A stretch of 64,000 nucleotides of DNA from Thiofilum flexile DSM 14609 (GTDB lineage: Bacteria > Pseudomonadota > Gammaproteobacteria > Thiotrichales > Thiotrichaceae). The translations under genes were made by a program, and so were the position numbers. The stretch is from assembly GCF_000380185.1 (NCBI RefSeq), contig NZ_KB904769.1, forward strand, positions 153,440 through 217,439, written 5' to 3'. How positions within the stretch are numbered: the stretch's first letter is position 1; each line of letters opens with the position of its first letter. Positions 1-8,088 of this stretch are shown in pieces. The notes beneath the pieces were generated by a model. That model ran no database searches. It saw only the letters and a list, made by a program, of their open reading frames with translations, and was not told where the DNA came from.

Positions 1-289
1 AGAGCGAGTCTAATTGAGCAATGGGTTGCCAGCCTAATTCATCGTGATAGACATAGTTAGTATAGGTGACACCGGCATCGGTTAGGCTACGCATTTCGGT
101 TTGCATTTTAGCTTGCCATAATTTTAGCTTATTGAGATCACGCTCGCCAAACTCCCAAATTCCTAAAATATCACCCTTAGTGACACCATCCTTTACGTCA
201 TTAATACCGAGTTTGCCTAGATTTTTAATCGCTAAATACGATTTATAGCCATGCTTGACCTCAAGCACTTTGATTCCGTAACGAAACAT
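1..289 (-). CDS. Unknown protein, 5' part only (runs off left edge)
   Basis: The gene reads leftward from an ATG at 289 and is still open at base 1, giving 96 residues. A GGAGAG ribosome-binding sequence lies a few bases upstream of the ATG. The start reads MFRYGIKVLEVKHGYKSY, and the rest is rich in charged and aromatic residues with a KLKLWQAKMQTEM helix. It has no signal peptide or membrane segment. I do not recognise the family. The next gene to the right, the exporter at 387-1151, is on the same strand and upstream of it, about 100 bases away, so co-transcription is possible but not shown. The coding call rests on the long open frame plus the good ribosome-binding site. Confidence 0.6.
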   Translation of the reverse strand, partial: MFRYGIKVLEVKHGYKSYLAIKNLGKLGINDVKDGVTKGDILGIWEFGERDLNKLKLWQAKMQTEMRSLTDAGVTYTNYVYHDELGWQPIAQLDSL

Positions 290-386
290 GCTCTCTCCAA
301 TCACTCATTATGGGATATTGTGGGTTATATTAACATACTAGCAAAGTTGAACCTCAACTGATTCGGGACGAGATAAATGGTCTAGG

Positions 387-1151
387 TCATAAAAAACCCG
401 CGACTCCATCCCAAAGTAATTTGCTACCTGTAATAAAGAGCAAGATATAGGCCACTCGATAAAATAAAGTATCCGAGACACGATGATGTAAAATAAAACC
501 TAGCTTCATGCCCAAAAAGGCGAGGGGTAATAACACTAATGAAGTCATGATATTAGTGGTACTAAACTGCCCCATGCTGGTGTAGGGTATCAGCTTGATA
601 TAATTGACGAGGGTAAAAAACAAAATGCTGGTGGCTTGATACTCGGTGCGCGGTAATTTTAGCGGTAATAAATACACACTAATCGGCGGCCCACCGGCAT
701 GAGCAATAAAGCTGGTGAAGCCTGCAATCATTGCCCAGAACCGTCCTTTAGTGGCACTGGTTTGAGCGGCTTGAATATGGGGGAGTAGATAAGGTTTAAG
801 CCAATGATACAAGGCAAAGCCGACGGCAATGAGGCCTACTAATAATTTAACATCACTCGCCCGTAAGTATTGAGCTGTTAGGGTGCCTAGTGCAATGCCA
901 ATCATTGCCGCCGGAACAATGATTTTGATCTGTTCAATATTCCAACGTTGCCAATAGGCTTTTAAGCCCATTAAATCCATAGAACATAAAATAGGCAACA
1001 TAATAGCTGCTGCCACGACCGGATCAATGGCAAGTGCCATTAAGGGTACGGAAACCACACCTAAACCGCCGCCAAAGCCACCTTTAGAAATCCCTGCAAT
1101 TAAAATCGCAGGAATAGCCAAGAGGTAAAATAAAGGATCATCAATCAACAT
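387..1151 (-). CDS. TauE/SafE (DUF81) family sulfite/anion exporter-like membrane protein
   Basis: This 254-residue protein is almost entirely hydrophobic, with about seven or eight membrane segments. It shows the family's glycine-rich N-terminal signature (GISKGGFGGGLG, residues about 20-31) and the equivalent second-half motif with AHAGGPP near residue 150, which mark the two inverted halves of TauE/SafE proteins. Members are thought to export sulfite, sulfoacetate or other organosulfur anions across the inner membrane; the substrate here cannot be read from sequence. It starts 11 bases after the stop of the response regulator at 1163-1954 and points the same way, so it is probably read from the chemosensory operon, although a functional link is not evident. 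Confidence 0.85.
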   Translation of the reverse strand: MLIDDPLFYLLAIPAILIAGISKGGFGGGLGVVSVPLMALAIDPVVAAAIMLPILCSMDLMGLKAYWQRWNIEQIKIIVPAAMIGIALGTLTAQYLRASDVKLLVGLIAVGFALYHWLKPYLLPHIQAAQTSATKGRFWAMIAGFTSFIAHAGGPPISVYLLPLKLPRTEYQATSILFFTLVNYIKLIPYTSMGQFSTTNIMTSLVLLPLAFLGMKLGFILHHRVSDTLFYRVAYILLFITGSKLLWDGVAGFL

Positions 1152-1162
1152 ACTAAAAAAAC

Positions 1163-1954
1163 TCAGCGTAGCCAGCGTGTCATTCGTCCTATGGTTTGTT
1201 GTAGCCGCTCAGGATTAACTGGCTTGGTTAAATAAGTGGTCGCCCCCGCTATAATACCTTTTACCTCATCCAAAGGAGTATCTTTGCCACTGAGCATAAT
1301 AATGGGGGTTTTGCGGGTTGCAGCGCGTTGGCGAATTTGTTTACACACTTCATAACCATCGATACCCGGCATAATAATATCCAAGAAGATCATATGGTAA
1401 GATTTTTGCTCTAAGAGTGCTAGACCTCGTTCTCCATCTTCCGCTTGCTCACAGGCAATATTCATATTGCGTAATTCAATCGCTAATTGCGTCCGAATAG
1501 CCAGACTATCATCAATAATCAACGCTAGTAGCGTCTGGCCTGTAGGTTCCGGTGTGGGGAGGATTGGCTCAGGTAGGGTCGTATTCGGTGCTGACAACTG
1601 TAATGCATGAGCCGTTTGAGCCTCCGTAGCACTCGGCGTTTGCGCGGCTCTTAACTGATTAACCGCCTCATCCAGCACCCGCATGACCCTAGTCACCAGT
1701 AAAGGTGGTGCTAAGAGTAGCTCTTGTGGCGCAATGACCTGATGGTGAATGCGAATAATGGGAATAGGATTTTGTGTTTGTACGGGGGTATCGCCCGCGA
1801 CGATTAAAATATGAGATTCAGCCGGATTGGGGTGTAGCACATAGGGTTTACCTTGTGAACTACTGAAATTAACCACACGGGTAATAATAGCGGCATCCTT
1901 TTCCGCTAACTCATGCAAATAAATCCGTAAAATATGATTCGGTTGCTCGCTCAT
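1163..1954 (-). CDS. Response regulator with an unknown N-terminal domain and C-terminal REC domain
   Basis: The protein has 263 residues in two parts. Residues 1-100 form a small alpha/beta domain I do not recognise. Residues 100-138 are a Pro/Ala/Thr-rich linker. Residues 140-263 are a receiver domain with the acidic pair D148-D149, the phospho-acceptor D192 in MIFLDIIMPG, S222 and the conserved K244 in YLTKP. It has no DNA-binding output domain, so it presumably acts by protein contact, as PilG does in Pil-Chp systems. It is the last chemosensory gene of the minus-strand cluster, 44 bases after the CheA-type kinase gene. The N-terminal half is the odd part: typical PilG and PilH are single receivers of about 125-135 residues. 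Confidence 0.8.
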   Translation of the reverse strand: MSEQPNHILRIYLHELAEKDAAIITRVVNFSSSQGKPYVLHPNPAESHILIVAGDTPVQTQNPIPIIRIHHQVIAPQELLLAPPLLVTRVMRVLDEAVNQLRAAQTPSATEAQTAHALQLSAPNTTLPEPILPTPEPTGQTLLALIIDDSLAIRTQLAIELRNMNIACEQAEDGERGLALLEQKSYHMIFLDIIMPGIDGYEVCKQIRQRAATRKTPIIMLSGKDTPLDEVKGIIAGATTYLTKPVNPERLQQTIGRMTRWLR

Positions 1955-1998
1955 CCTAATTGCTCCGTGGCCAGTTGAGGGTACGACTCGCTTACTAT

Positions 1999-4869
1999 TC
2001 AGGCTAAAAGTGCATCCAATTGAGCCCGTAATGCGGTAGGGTCAACCGGCTTGGTTAAATAGGCATTGACACCGGCCTCAAGCGCCATTTGACGATGCTT
2101 TTGAGTGCTGCGTGAGGTTAACATAACCACGGGTAGTGCTTGTTTTTCAGGCCAAACGCGTAAGGCATGGGTTAACTCTAAACCATTCATATTGGGCATT
2201 TCTAGATCAGTTAAGATTAAATCGACTGATTCTTGACGCAGTATTTCTAGGCCATTATAGCCATCACGCGCAGTCAAAACATGATAGCCCAAAGGCTCTA
2301 ATATCTGGGTCATGGCTTTACGATTGCTAAGCGAATCATCGACCACTAATAAAGTGGTTTGCTGACGTGCTGTTGTTGAGATTGGGCCAGAACGGTGGCG
2401 TTGATAGCGGCGCTGAGGTGAAAAGTCCACCGTTAATAAGCGTTGTAAATCGAGTACCGGAGCTAAATGACCATTAGGCAAAATACTCGCACCGTATACA
2501 AAGCGACTGAGGTTATACCAAGGTGATGAGCTTTTAACAACTATATCCTGTACGGTTGTGAGTTCATCCACACCGAGGAAAAGCCTTTCCCTGCCATTAT
2601 CAATGAGTAAAAACGATTGATGGGCACCAACATCAACCTGATCGCTACTATCCCATTCCAGTAAACTAGCCAAGGTATAGACAGGTAGTGTAGCACCCTC
2701 AAATTGAGCTACCCATTGCCCTTGCTGCTCCGATTGAGCACTACTGTCGATTTGTACTACTTGAGTAATCGTATCGGCTGGTATCGCTACCCAATGCTTG
2801 CCAACGCGCGCGATGAGTGCTTGAGTGGTTACTAGGGTTAAGGGGATTTCAATCAGAATACTAGTGCCTTGATTAGGTTCTGAAGCTAGACGTAGTTGTC
2901 CACGCAATTGGTGAACCGCATGGTAGACCACATCCATACCCACGCCCCGCCCAGAAGTTTCACTCACCGTCGTGCGGGTACTAAAGCCGGGCAAGAGTAT
3001 CAGTTGCATAATCTCCTGTTCACTCAAGGTTTGCTCAGCACTGACTAAGCCTTGAGCTTCAGCATGAGTGCGAATAGCCGCTAGATTTAGTCCTATCCCA
3101 TCATCTCTTAAGGTAATGCGAATATGCCCTTGATGGCGGGTAAAGTGAAGGGTTAATAAACCCTCTATGGGCTTGCCTTGTTCGGTACGCTGCTCAGGTG
3201 ATTCAATCCCGTGATCAATAGCATTGCGTACCATATGCAATAGCGGGGCTTGAAGAGCTTGTAAAATATCGGTATCTAATTGCAGCTCGGTGCCTTGAAA
3301 TTCAATTCGGGCTTTTTTATTGGTGCTGCGACAGGTTTCCCGTACCGCACGTTCTAGCCGATTGATTAAACTACTGACTGTAACCAGGCGGGTACCGAGT
3401 AATTTAGCGCTTAATTCTTGTTGCCAATGTTTTTGGCGTTGAATTTGCTCTTGCATATCGCGCAGGGTTTGGCGCAGTTGGCGATTGAGTTCACGAGTAT
3501 CTAATAAGGACTCTGCCAATAAACTATAGGTACTGTATAAAGCGTGATAATCCTCTAATACTAGCTCATCCGTCGCAGTGGTTTTATGGTTGATTTTGCT
3601 AGTATTTGCCTGATTTTCAATGGAATCCTCTAGCTCTTCAAATAAACGCTGAATGCGTTGATCGTGTTGCGTTGTTTGCTGGAGTTGCCCTTCGGCGGTA
3701 TGAGCCTGAGCCTGCAAACGGGCATTACAGGTAATGGTTTCTCCGGCTAAATTTAATAAGGATTGCAACACTTCGGTGGGGACATGAATAGCGCTGGAGG
3801 AACCCGTAGGGGCCGGTGTTGTGCGCGTCTCGCTATAGTCCCCTACGGTAATAAAGTCGGGTAATAGTGGCAGGACTAGTGCATTAGCCTCTTCAATGAC
3901 TGGTGTTGGGGATAGGTTTTGTGCAGTGCTGACTGCAACAGGCGCAGGGGTTACTTTAATCCGATCAATCCAAGCGCCTAAGCCTAGTACTAACGCTTCA
4001 TGTTGTTCGGGTAGCTCCCCTTGTGAGAGGAGATTATCAAACAAGAGGGCTAAATGATCTGCTGCTGCACTGAGCGTCTCCTCTAACCCATGAGAGAGCC
4101 ACGGGTCAATGGGTAGCTCTAATAGATCCTCTAAGCGATGGGTAAATTGGACTAAGGGCTGAATACCTAATACCGCACTAGACCCTTTAATAGTGTGGGC
4201 TAAGCGCACTGCTTGGCGTTTTTGCTCAGCATTAGCTTGTTGTTTAGTAATGAGCTGCATTAAGGCACAGGCTTGCTCAATTTGCTGAGGTGTTTCTTGT
4301 AAATAGGCCGCTAACAGTTCAGGGTGGGTATCCGGTGACCAACGCAATGCGGTATGAGAGGGCGTGGTCGAAGGGGTAAAGGTATTATTAGCCGGTGCTG
4401 GAGGCAAGGGCGTGGGGGAAATATCACTAGCGGATTGCCCTAGTTGACGTAGTGCAATCAAAAAGTCCTCAATCAAGCCATTAGGCAGCGGCTCAGGCCA
4501 AGCCTCGTGCGTGAGTGCTTGATGTAGCGCGGGGAGATGAGCATCAATAGCCGTATCTCGTAGGCTAGCAGAGCCTAGTTCTAGCCATTGAGTCAGCAAA
4601 CCTAATTGCAATAATTCAACGCCTGCCTCTGGAATCAGCTCACGGTATTGATTTAATAACGTATCAATATGAGCGGCTAAGGCACTGAATGCAGGCAAGT
4701 GATAGAAGCTCGCTGCCATAACTAAACGTTGATACTCTGCTTGAATATTCTCCACTAATGCCGCCGCTAATGCAGGGTCTAGCAGTGCCTCAGCGCTTTG
4801 TGCTTGATAAAGCGTAAGTTGCTGGGCTACTTCCTCCATCTCGCCAGCAAAGGCGCGTAAATCATCCAT
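1999..4869 (-). CDS. chpA: Hybrid chemotaxis histidine kinase, ChpA/PilL-like (Hpt-CheA core-CheW-REC)
   Basis: This 956-residue protein is the kinase of the Pil-Chp pathway, which tunes type IV pilus activity and cAMP-linked surface responses. Domains in order: a helical N-terminal region (1-150), a linker, one Hpt domain with phospho-accepting H225 in the LAHTIKGSS motif, a coiled dimerisation region (about 400-500), a CheA-type ATPase with HMVRNAIDHGIES (N box), RDDGIGL (G1) and GRGVGMDVV (G2), a CheW-like domain (about 690-825), and a C-terminal receiver (840-956) with acceptor D888. It is far shorter than Pseudomonas ChpA, which carries many Hpt-type modules; here only one Hpt has a clear histidine motif. 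It lies between the receptor gene (5-base gap) and the two-part regulator gene. Confidence 0.92.
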   Translation of the reverse strand: MDDLRAFAGEMEEVAQQLTLYQAQSAEALLDPALAAALVENIQAEYQRLVMAASFYHLPAFSALAAHIDTLLNQYRELIPEAGVELLQLGLLTQWLELGSASLRDTAIDAHLPALHQALTHEAWPEPLPNGLIEDFLIALRQLGQSASDISPTPLPPAPANNTFTPSTTPSHTALRWSPDTHPELLAAYLQETPQQIEQACALMQLITKQQANAEQKRQAVRLAHTIKGSSAVLGIQPLVQFTHRLEDLLELPIDPWLSHGLEETLSAAADHLALLFDNLLSQGELPEQHEALVLGLGAWIDRIKVTPAPVAVSTAQNLSPTPVIEEANALVLPLLPDFITVGDYSETRTTPAPTGSSSAIHVPTEVLQSLLNLAGETITCNARLQAQAHTAEGQLQQTTQHDQRIQRLFEELEDSIENQANTSKINHKTTATDELVLEDYHALYSTYSLLAESLLDTRELNRQLRQTLRDMQEQIQRQKHWQQELSAKLLGTRLVTVSSLINRLERAVRETCRSTNKKARIEFQGTELQLDTDILQALQAPLLHMVRNAIDHGIESPEQRTEQGKPIEGLLTLHFTRHQGHIRITLRDDGIGLNLAAIRTHAEAQGLVSAEQTLSEQEIMQLILLPGFSTRTTVSETSGRGVGMDVVYHAVHQLRGQLRLASEPNQGTSILIEIPLTLVTTQALIARVGKHWVAIPADTITQVVQIDSSAQSEQQGQWVAQFEGATLPVYTLASLLEWDSSDQVDVGAHQSFLLIDNGRERLFLGVDELTTVQDIVVKSSSPWYNLSRFVYGASILPNGHLAPVLDLQRLLTVDFSPQRRYQRHRSGPISTTARQQTTLLVVDDSLSNRKAMTQILEPLGYHVLTARDGYNGLEILRQESVDLILTDLEMPNMNGLELTHALRVWPEKQALPVVMLTSRSTQKHRQMALEAGVNAYLTKPVDPTALRAQLDALLA

Positions 4870-4874
4870 GACAA

Positions 4875-6722
4875 TTACCCTTCGAGTTTAAAGACATTGA
4901 CAGAGGATACCAAGCGACGGCTGTAATCTGTCATGGTTTTAGTCAGATGGGTTAAGGAACTTAACTCACGCCCCGTGGTTTGAGTGGCTTCTAAAATACG
5001 CTCAGCACGTACTTGAATCGCGCGGCTTAAAGCAACTTGATCGGCAGAAGAAGTAGCGATTTGTTCAACGGAATCAATCAATTCATTAGTAGCCTTGAGC
5101 GTCACCCGCATTTGGGTCGCGGTTTCTTCCGCTAGATCAGAGCCGGTAATGACTTGCTCAATCGCTTTTTCCATGGTGGAAATCGTGATATTTGCTTCTT
5201 GTTGAATATTATAAACTAGGGTTGCAATTTGCTCGGTTGAGTCGCGCGAGCTTTCAGCAAGGCGTTGAATTTCTTCCGCAATTAATGAGAAGCCACGCCC
5301 CGCCTCACCAGCAGCCGTGGCTTGCATACTGGCATTGAGAGCGAGAACAGTCGTCCGTTCGGCAATATTATTAATTAAGGTAATAATATTAGAAATTTCT
5401 TGCGAGCGTTCACCTAGGCGTTTCAAGCGTTTGCTGGTTTCTTTGACACCATCGCGAATCGTTTGCAGATTATCGAGGGTGCGAGTCACTGTCTCTTGGG
5501 TTTTAGCGGTGGCATTGCCGGTGGTGGTCGCTACTTGATTGGCGCGTTGAGCGGAGTCTGCAATAGTATCAAAGCGTTGTAATACTTCATTGAGCTGTTG
5601 CTGGGTTTCTTGTGCTTCGGTTTGTTCGAGTTGCGCGAGTTGATTGACCGATTGGGCGTGTTGATTGACATCTAATGAGGTATTTTCTACGGCAAAGGCA
5701 ATCTGACGGACTTGTTTTAGGACATCGGTGGTATCTTCAGCGAGTTGATTAATCGCATCCGCTAGGGGGCCGGTGGCATCCTCAGTGACTTTAGCCCGCA
5801 CGGTAAGATTACGATCACTTAAATCCGATACCGCTTGGAGTAGGCCATAGACTGATTCATTGAGGTTTTTATGCTCACGGTCAATTCGCGCTTGAATAGT
5901 GAGACGTTCATCCATCATACGATCAAAATTATTACCCAGTTCGGCTAATTCATCTTTCCCCGGTAATTCGACACGAGAGTTTAAATGCCCCGCCTCCACG
6001 TCGCGAATAGTGCTAATTAAGCGTTTGATAGATAAGGAAATAGAACGATAAATCCAATAACCTAATAATACGGTCAAGATCAATGCACCTAGAATCGCTA
6101 AGCTAGCTTGCTTTACTAAGCGCGACGACTGATCTAAACCTTGGGCAAGATCAAGACGGGTGCTATTGAGATCCGATGACACCGTGGTGGATAGATCACG
6201 CACAATGGGGGAGATTTTTTTTGCTAAATCCTCGCGAATAAAACGATTGAGTTCAGTAGGATTTTTGCTGTTGACTAGAGTAATCGCTTCGGTCAAGAGG
6301 GTTTGCAAGCTATTCATCGCTTCAAGGGTCGATTTGTCTTGCCTTCTAGGGCGCTGAGGTTGGGGTGAGGTCTTATTTTTTTCGTTATAGGCAAATAGCG
6401 GCAATAATTCTGAGCGGAGACGTTGCTCGGCAGCGGTCAGGCGATCTTTTGCGGTGTTTGCCGAGATCATATTGGCATTGAGTTCGTGTAGGGTAAGGCG
6501 ATAGTCACGATTTAATAATAATAAAGCATCTTGGCTTGCGTATAGGGTATTAATGCGTGTCCCAATATTGGTAAAGGCGAGATAGTTAGTGTTAAGTGCT
6601 AATAAGCCTGCCGCTCCTAATGCGGTTAAGACTAATAATGAAATACTCAGTAATAAATAAATGCGCCGTGCCACCGTAAGTTTGCTGAGTATGCTGTGTT
6701 TAGTTGTTTTATCCCTGACCAT
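4875..6722 (-). CDS. pilJ: Methyl-accepting chemotaxis receptor, PilJ-like
   Basis: A 615-residue inner-membrane receptor. One membrane segment lies at about residues 18-42 and a second at about 208-228, enclosing a helical periplasmic domain. A HAMP domain follows (about 230-285), then a second helical repeat, and a signalling domain ending in a long coiled coil with the hairpin-tip region around residues 455-490 (IAERTTVLALNASMQATAAGEAGRG, shortened here to its key NAS and GEAGRGF elements). It feeds the CheW-like protein encoded upstream and the ChpA kinase encoded downstream. Position within pilHIJ-chpA and overall architecture support PilJ rather than an unrelated chemoreceptor. No cheR or cheB homologue (pilK or chpB) is present beside it, so adaptation enzymes, if any, are encoded elsewhere. 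Confidence 0.92.
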   Translation of the reverse strand: MVRDKTTKHSILSKLTVARRIYLLLSISLLVLTALGAAGLLALNTNYLAFTNIGTRINTLYASQDALLLLNRDYRLTLHELNANMISANTAKDRLTAAEQRLRSELLPLFAYNEKNKTSPQPQRPRRQDKSTLEAMNSLQTLLTEAITLVNSKNPTELNRFIREDLAKKISPIVRDLSTTVSSDLNSTRLDLAQGLDQSSRLVKQASLAILGALILTVLLGYWIYRSISLSIKRLISTIRDVEAGHLNSRVELPGKDELAELGNNFDRMMDERLTIQARIDREHKNLNESVYGLLQAVSDLSDRNLTVRAKVTEDATGPLADAINQLAEDTTDVLKQVRQIAFAVENTSLDVNQHAQSVNQLAQLEQTEAQETQQQLNEVLQRFDTIADSAQRANQVATTTGNATAKTQETVTRTLDNLQTIRDGVKETSKRLKRLGERSQEISNIITLINNIAERTTVLALNASMQATAAGEAGRGFSLIAEEIQRLAESSRDSTEQIATLVYNIQQEANITISTMEKAIEQVITGSDLAEETATQMRVTLKATNELIDSVEQIATSSADQVALSRAIQVRAERILEATQTTGRELSSLTHLTKTMTDYSRRLVSSVNVFKLEG

Positions 6723-6765
6723 AATAAAGTCCTGCTTGAGTCCTAGCGATAGTGGTAATCAGTCA

Positions 6766-7236
6766 TTAATGAGAGGCTTGTTTGAGTCGTTGAATGAGCG
6801 TGCGATGATCAGCCACTAAGAGCTTTTTGGCTTCATAACTCACAACACCTTGAACCCAGCTCGGCAGGAGTGATTCTTGAGAGCGCGGTGTGGGGGGAAT
6901 ATCGAATTTCAGCACTTTAGGGTAACTATCACAGGTTACGACAATGGCTGAGCTTTGAGCCGGTTTGAGCCAGAGGAGCTTGGGTTGCTTAAGCGGGCTA
7001 GTTTGACCGTATAGAATATAGTACATATCCACTAAGGGATAAAAATCACCCCGTACCGCCACTAAACCTTTACACCAATGCGGCGGGAAAGGTAGGGGGG
7101 ATAGTGTGGCTTGTAATAATACCTCCGCCATTGTATCGGGTTCTAGTAATAGCGCGTGAGTACCTACTTGATAGTAAAATTGGGTTAGGGGTGCGACGGG
7201 GCGGGTCGCTGGGGTTGCTACAGCTTCGACACTCAT
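6766..7236 (-). CDS. pilI: CheW-like coupling protein, PilI-like
   Basis: This 156-residue protein has a single CheW-type beta-barrel domain. Recognisable parts include the LSPLPFPPHWCKGLVAVRGD region, in which GLVAVRG is the usual CheW turn, followed by FYPLVDMYYIL. CheW-like proteins link the receptor array (PilJ) to the kinase (ChpA) in the cytoplasm. It lies between the pilH-like and pilJ-like genes on the same strand, with gaps of 43 to 58 bases, as expected for a pilH-pilI-pilJ-chpA operon. Confidence 0.88.
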   Translation of the reverse strand: MSVEAVATPATRPVAPLTQFYYQVGTHALLLEPDTMAEVLLQATLSPLPFPPHWCKGLVAVRGDFYPLVDMYYILYGQTSPLKQPKLLWLKPAQSSAIVVTCDSYPKVLKFDIPPTPRSQESLLPSWVQGVVSYEAKKLLVADHRTLIQRLKQASH

Positions 7237-7294
7237 AATAAATAATATCCTCTACTAGTAATGCATCACTCTCAATGGGGGTTAGCGTGACGAC

Positions 7295-7687
7295 TTAGGG
7301 CAGGGTAAGTGCGGCAATACCGCTTAAAATATCTTGTGCCTCATAGGGTTTAGTAATATAGCCACTAGCACCTTGTTTTTCCGCCCATAGCTTATCTACG
7401 GGATTGTTTTTGCCTGATACCATAAGCACGGGAATATGCTGGGTGGCGGTGTTGCGTTTAATGGCGCGACAAGCCTGATAGCCATCACCATTGTCCATAA
7501 TGATATCCAGCATAATTAAATCGGGATGGTGCTCCACTGCTGCGAGTTTGGCCTCATTACCGGATTGGACTTCAATGACTTTATAGCCAGCTTGTTCAAG
7601 CGTTTGCCGTAATTTGACTCGTTCAGTCTGCGAGTCATCGGCAATTAATACGGTGCGCTGGGTACTAGACTCACTATTTACACTCAT
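7295..7687 (-). CDS. pilH: Single-domain response regulator, PilG/PilH-like
   Basis: With the ATG at 7687 the product is 130 residues and consists of one receiver domain: acidic pair D17-D18, phospho-acceptor D61 in LIMLDIIMDNGDG, and K113 in YITKP. A longer in-frame start at 7765 would add 26 residues with no receiver homology, so I prefer MSVNSESS as the start; an AGGGATAG sequence lies about ten bases upstream. It is the first gene of the minus-strand Pil-Chp operon, so a promoter should lie between here and the SRP RNA gene. Whether it corresponds functionally to PilG or PilH cannot be settled from sequence; the order relative to pilI fits PilH. Confidence 0.85.
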   Translation of the reverse strand: MSVNSESSTQRTVLIADDSQTERVKLRQTLEQAGYKVIEVQSGNEAKLAAVEHHPDLIMLDIIMDNGDGYQACRAIKRNTATQHIPVLMVSGKNNPVDKLWAEKQGASGYITKPYEAQDILSGIAALTLP

Positions 7688-7765
7688 GACATTAACTATC
7701 CCTAGGTTGAAACCTCGCCCTCTAGGAAGATAAACTGCTTTGGGGGAAGCAAACTCTCTTCCCAA

Positions 7766-7792
7766 TTCGCCTCTAAGGGCGTGGATTGAAAC
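7766..7792. repeat. Solitary CRISPR-repeat-like sequence (type I-C-like 3' end)
   Basis: The plus strand ends in GGGCGTGGATTGAAAC (7777-7792), which is the classic 3' half of type I-C-style CRISPR repeats. Just before it, CGCC (7768-7771 region) can pair with GGCG around a six-base loop, as in such repeats. No second perfect copy at a normal spacer distance and no cas genes are seen in the window. A related 27-base sequence lies at 10303-10329. I call it an orphan repeat-like sequence, not an array. Confidence 0.5.
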
Positions 7793-7905
7793 ATTAATAC
7801 TGGTCTAGGATGTTATTTTTTGCCAAAAAATTTTAAGCATATGCGCAATAATTATGCTTTTGTGGCGATTAAGTGAGTTAAATAGGATTAATGTTGGAAT
7901 AAACC

Positions 7906-7934
7906 TTGAGGCAGGCTATGAATTTAGTCATAAT
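7906..7934 (+). promoter_or_regulatory. Probable sigma-70 promoter of the SRP RNA gene
   Basis: A TTGAGG hexamer at 7906-7911 and CATAAT at 7929-7934 are separated by exactly 17 bases. This would place a transcription start about 7 bases downstream, near 7941, shortly before the conserved 5' end of the 4.5S RNA. Both hexamers match the consensus at four or five of six positions. Confidence 0.5.
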
Positions 7935-7950
7935 ACCGCCCTCATCTATG

Positions 7951-8064
7951 GAGGCTCATATCGGTTCTCTCGCAATGGTATGTTGTGAACCCCGTCAGGT
8001 CCGGAAGGAAGCAGCGGTAACAGCAGATTCATGTGCCGAGATGTGGCTGGTATGAGTCGCCACC
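7951..8064 (+). ncRNA. ffs: Signal recognition particle RNA (4.5S RNA)
   Basis: The RNA contains the invariant SRP domain IV loop sequence GTCAGGTCCGGAAGGAAGCA (7994-8013), flanked by TGTGAACCCC and by the symmetric internal-loop strand. Its ends pair with each other: GGCTCATA near 7953 with TATGAGTC near 8051. The length of about 114 bases matches the short bacterial form. The RNA binds Ffh and directs nascent membrane proteins to FtsY. Its position directly before dnaX-ybaB-recR is a common gammaproteobacterial arrangement. The exact ends are estimated from pairing. Confidence 0.95.
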
Positions 8065-8088
8065 ATTCTACCTCCAGTCACGCAAGTC

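Noticed and set aside
7688..7765. N-terminal extension of the pilH-like gene
   Set aside because: The added 26 residues have no receiver homology and the ATG at 7687 has the better context.
7700..7792. A two-repeat CRISPR array formed by the TTGAAAC at 7707-7713 and the repeat-like sequence at 7766-7792
   Set aside because: Only seven bases of the first match exactly and the spacing of 79 bases would be unusual; no second full repeat is present.
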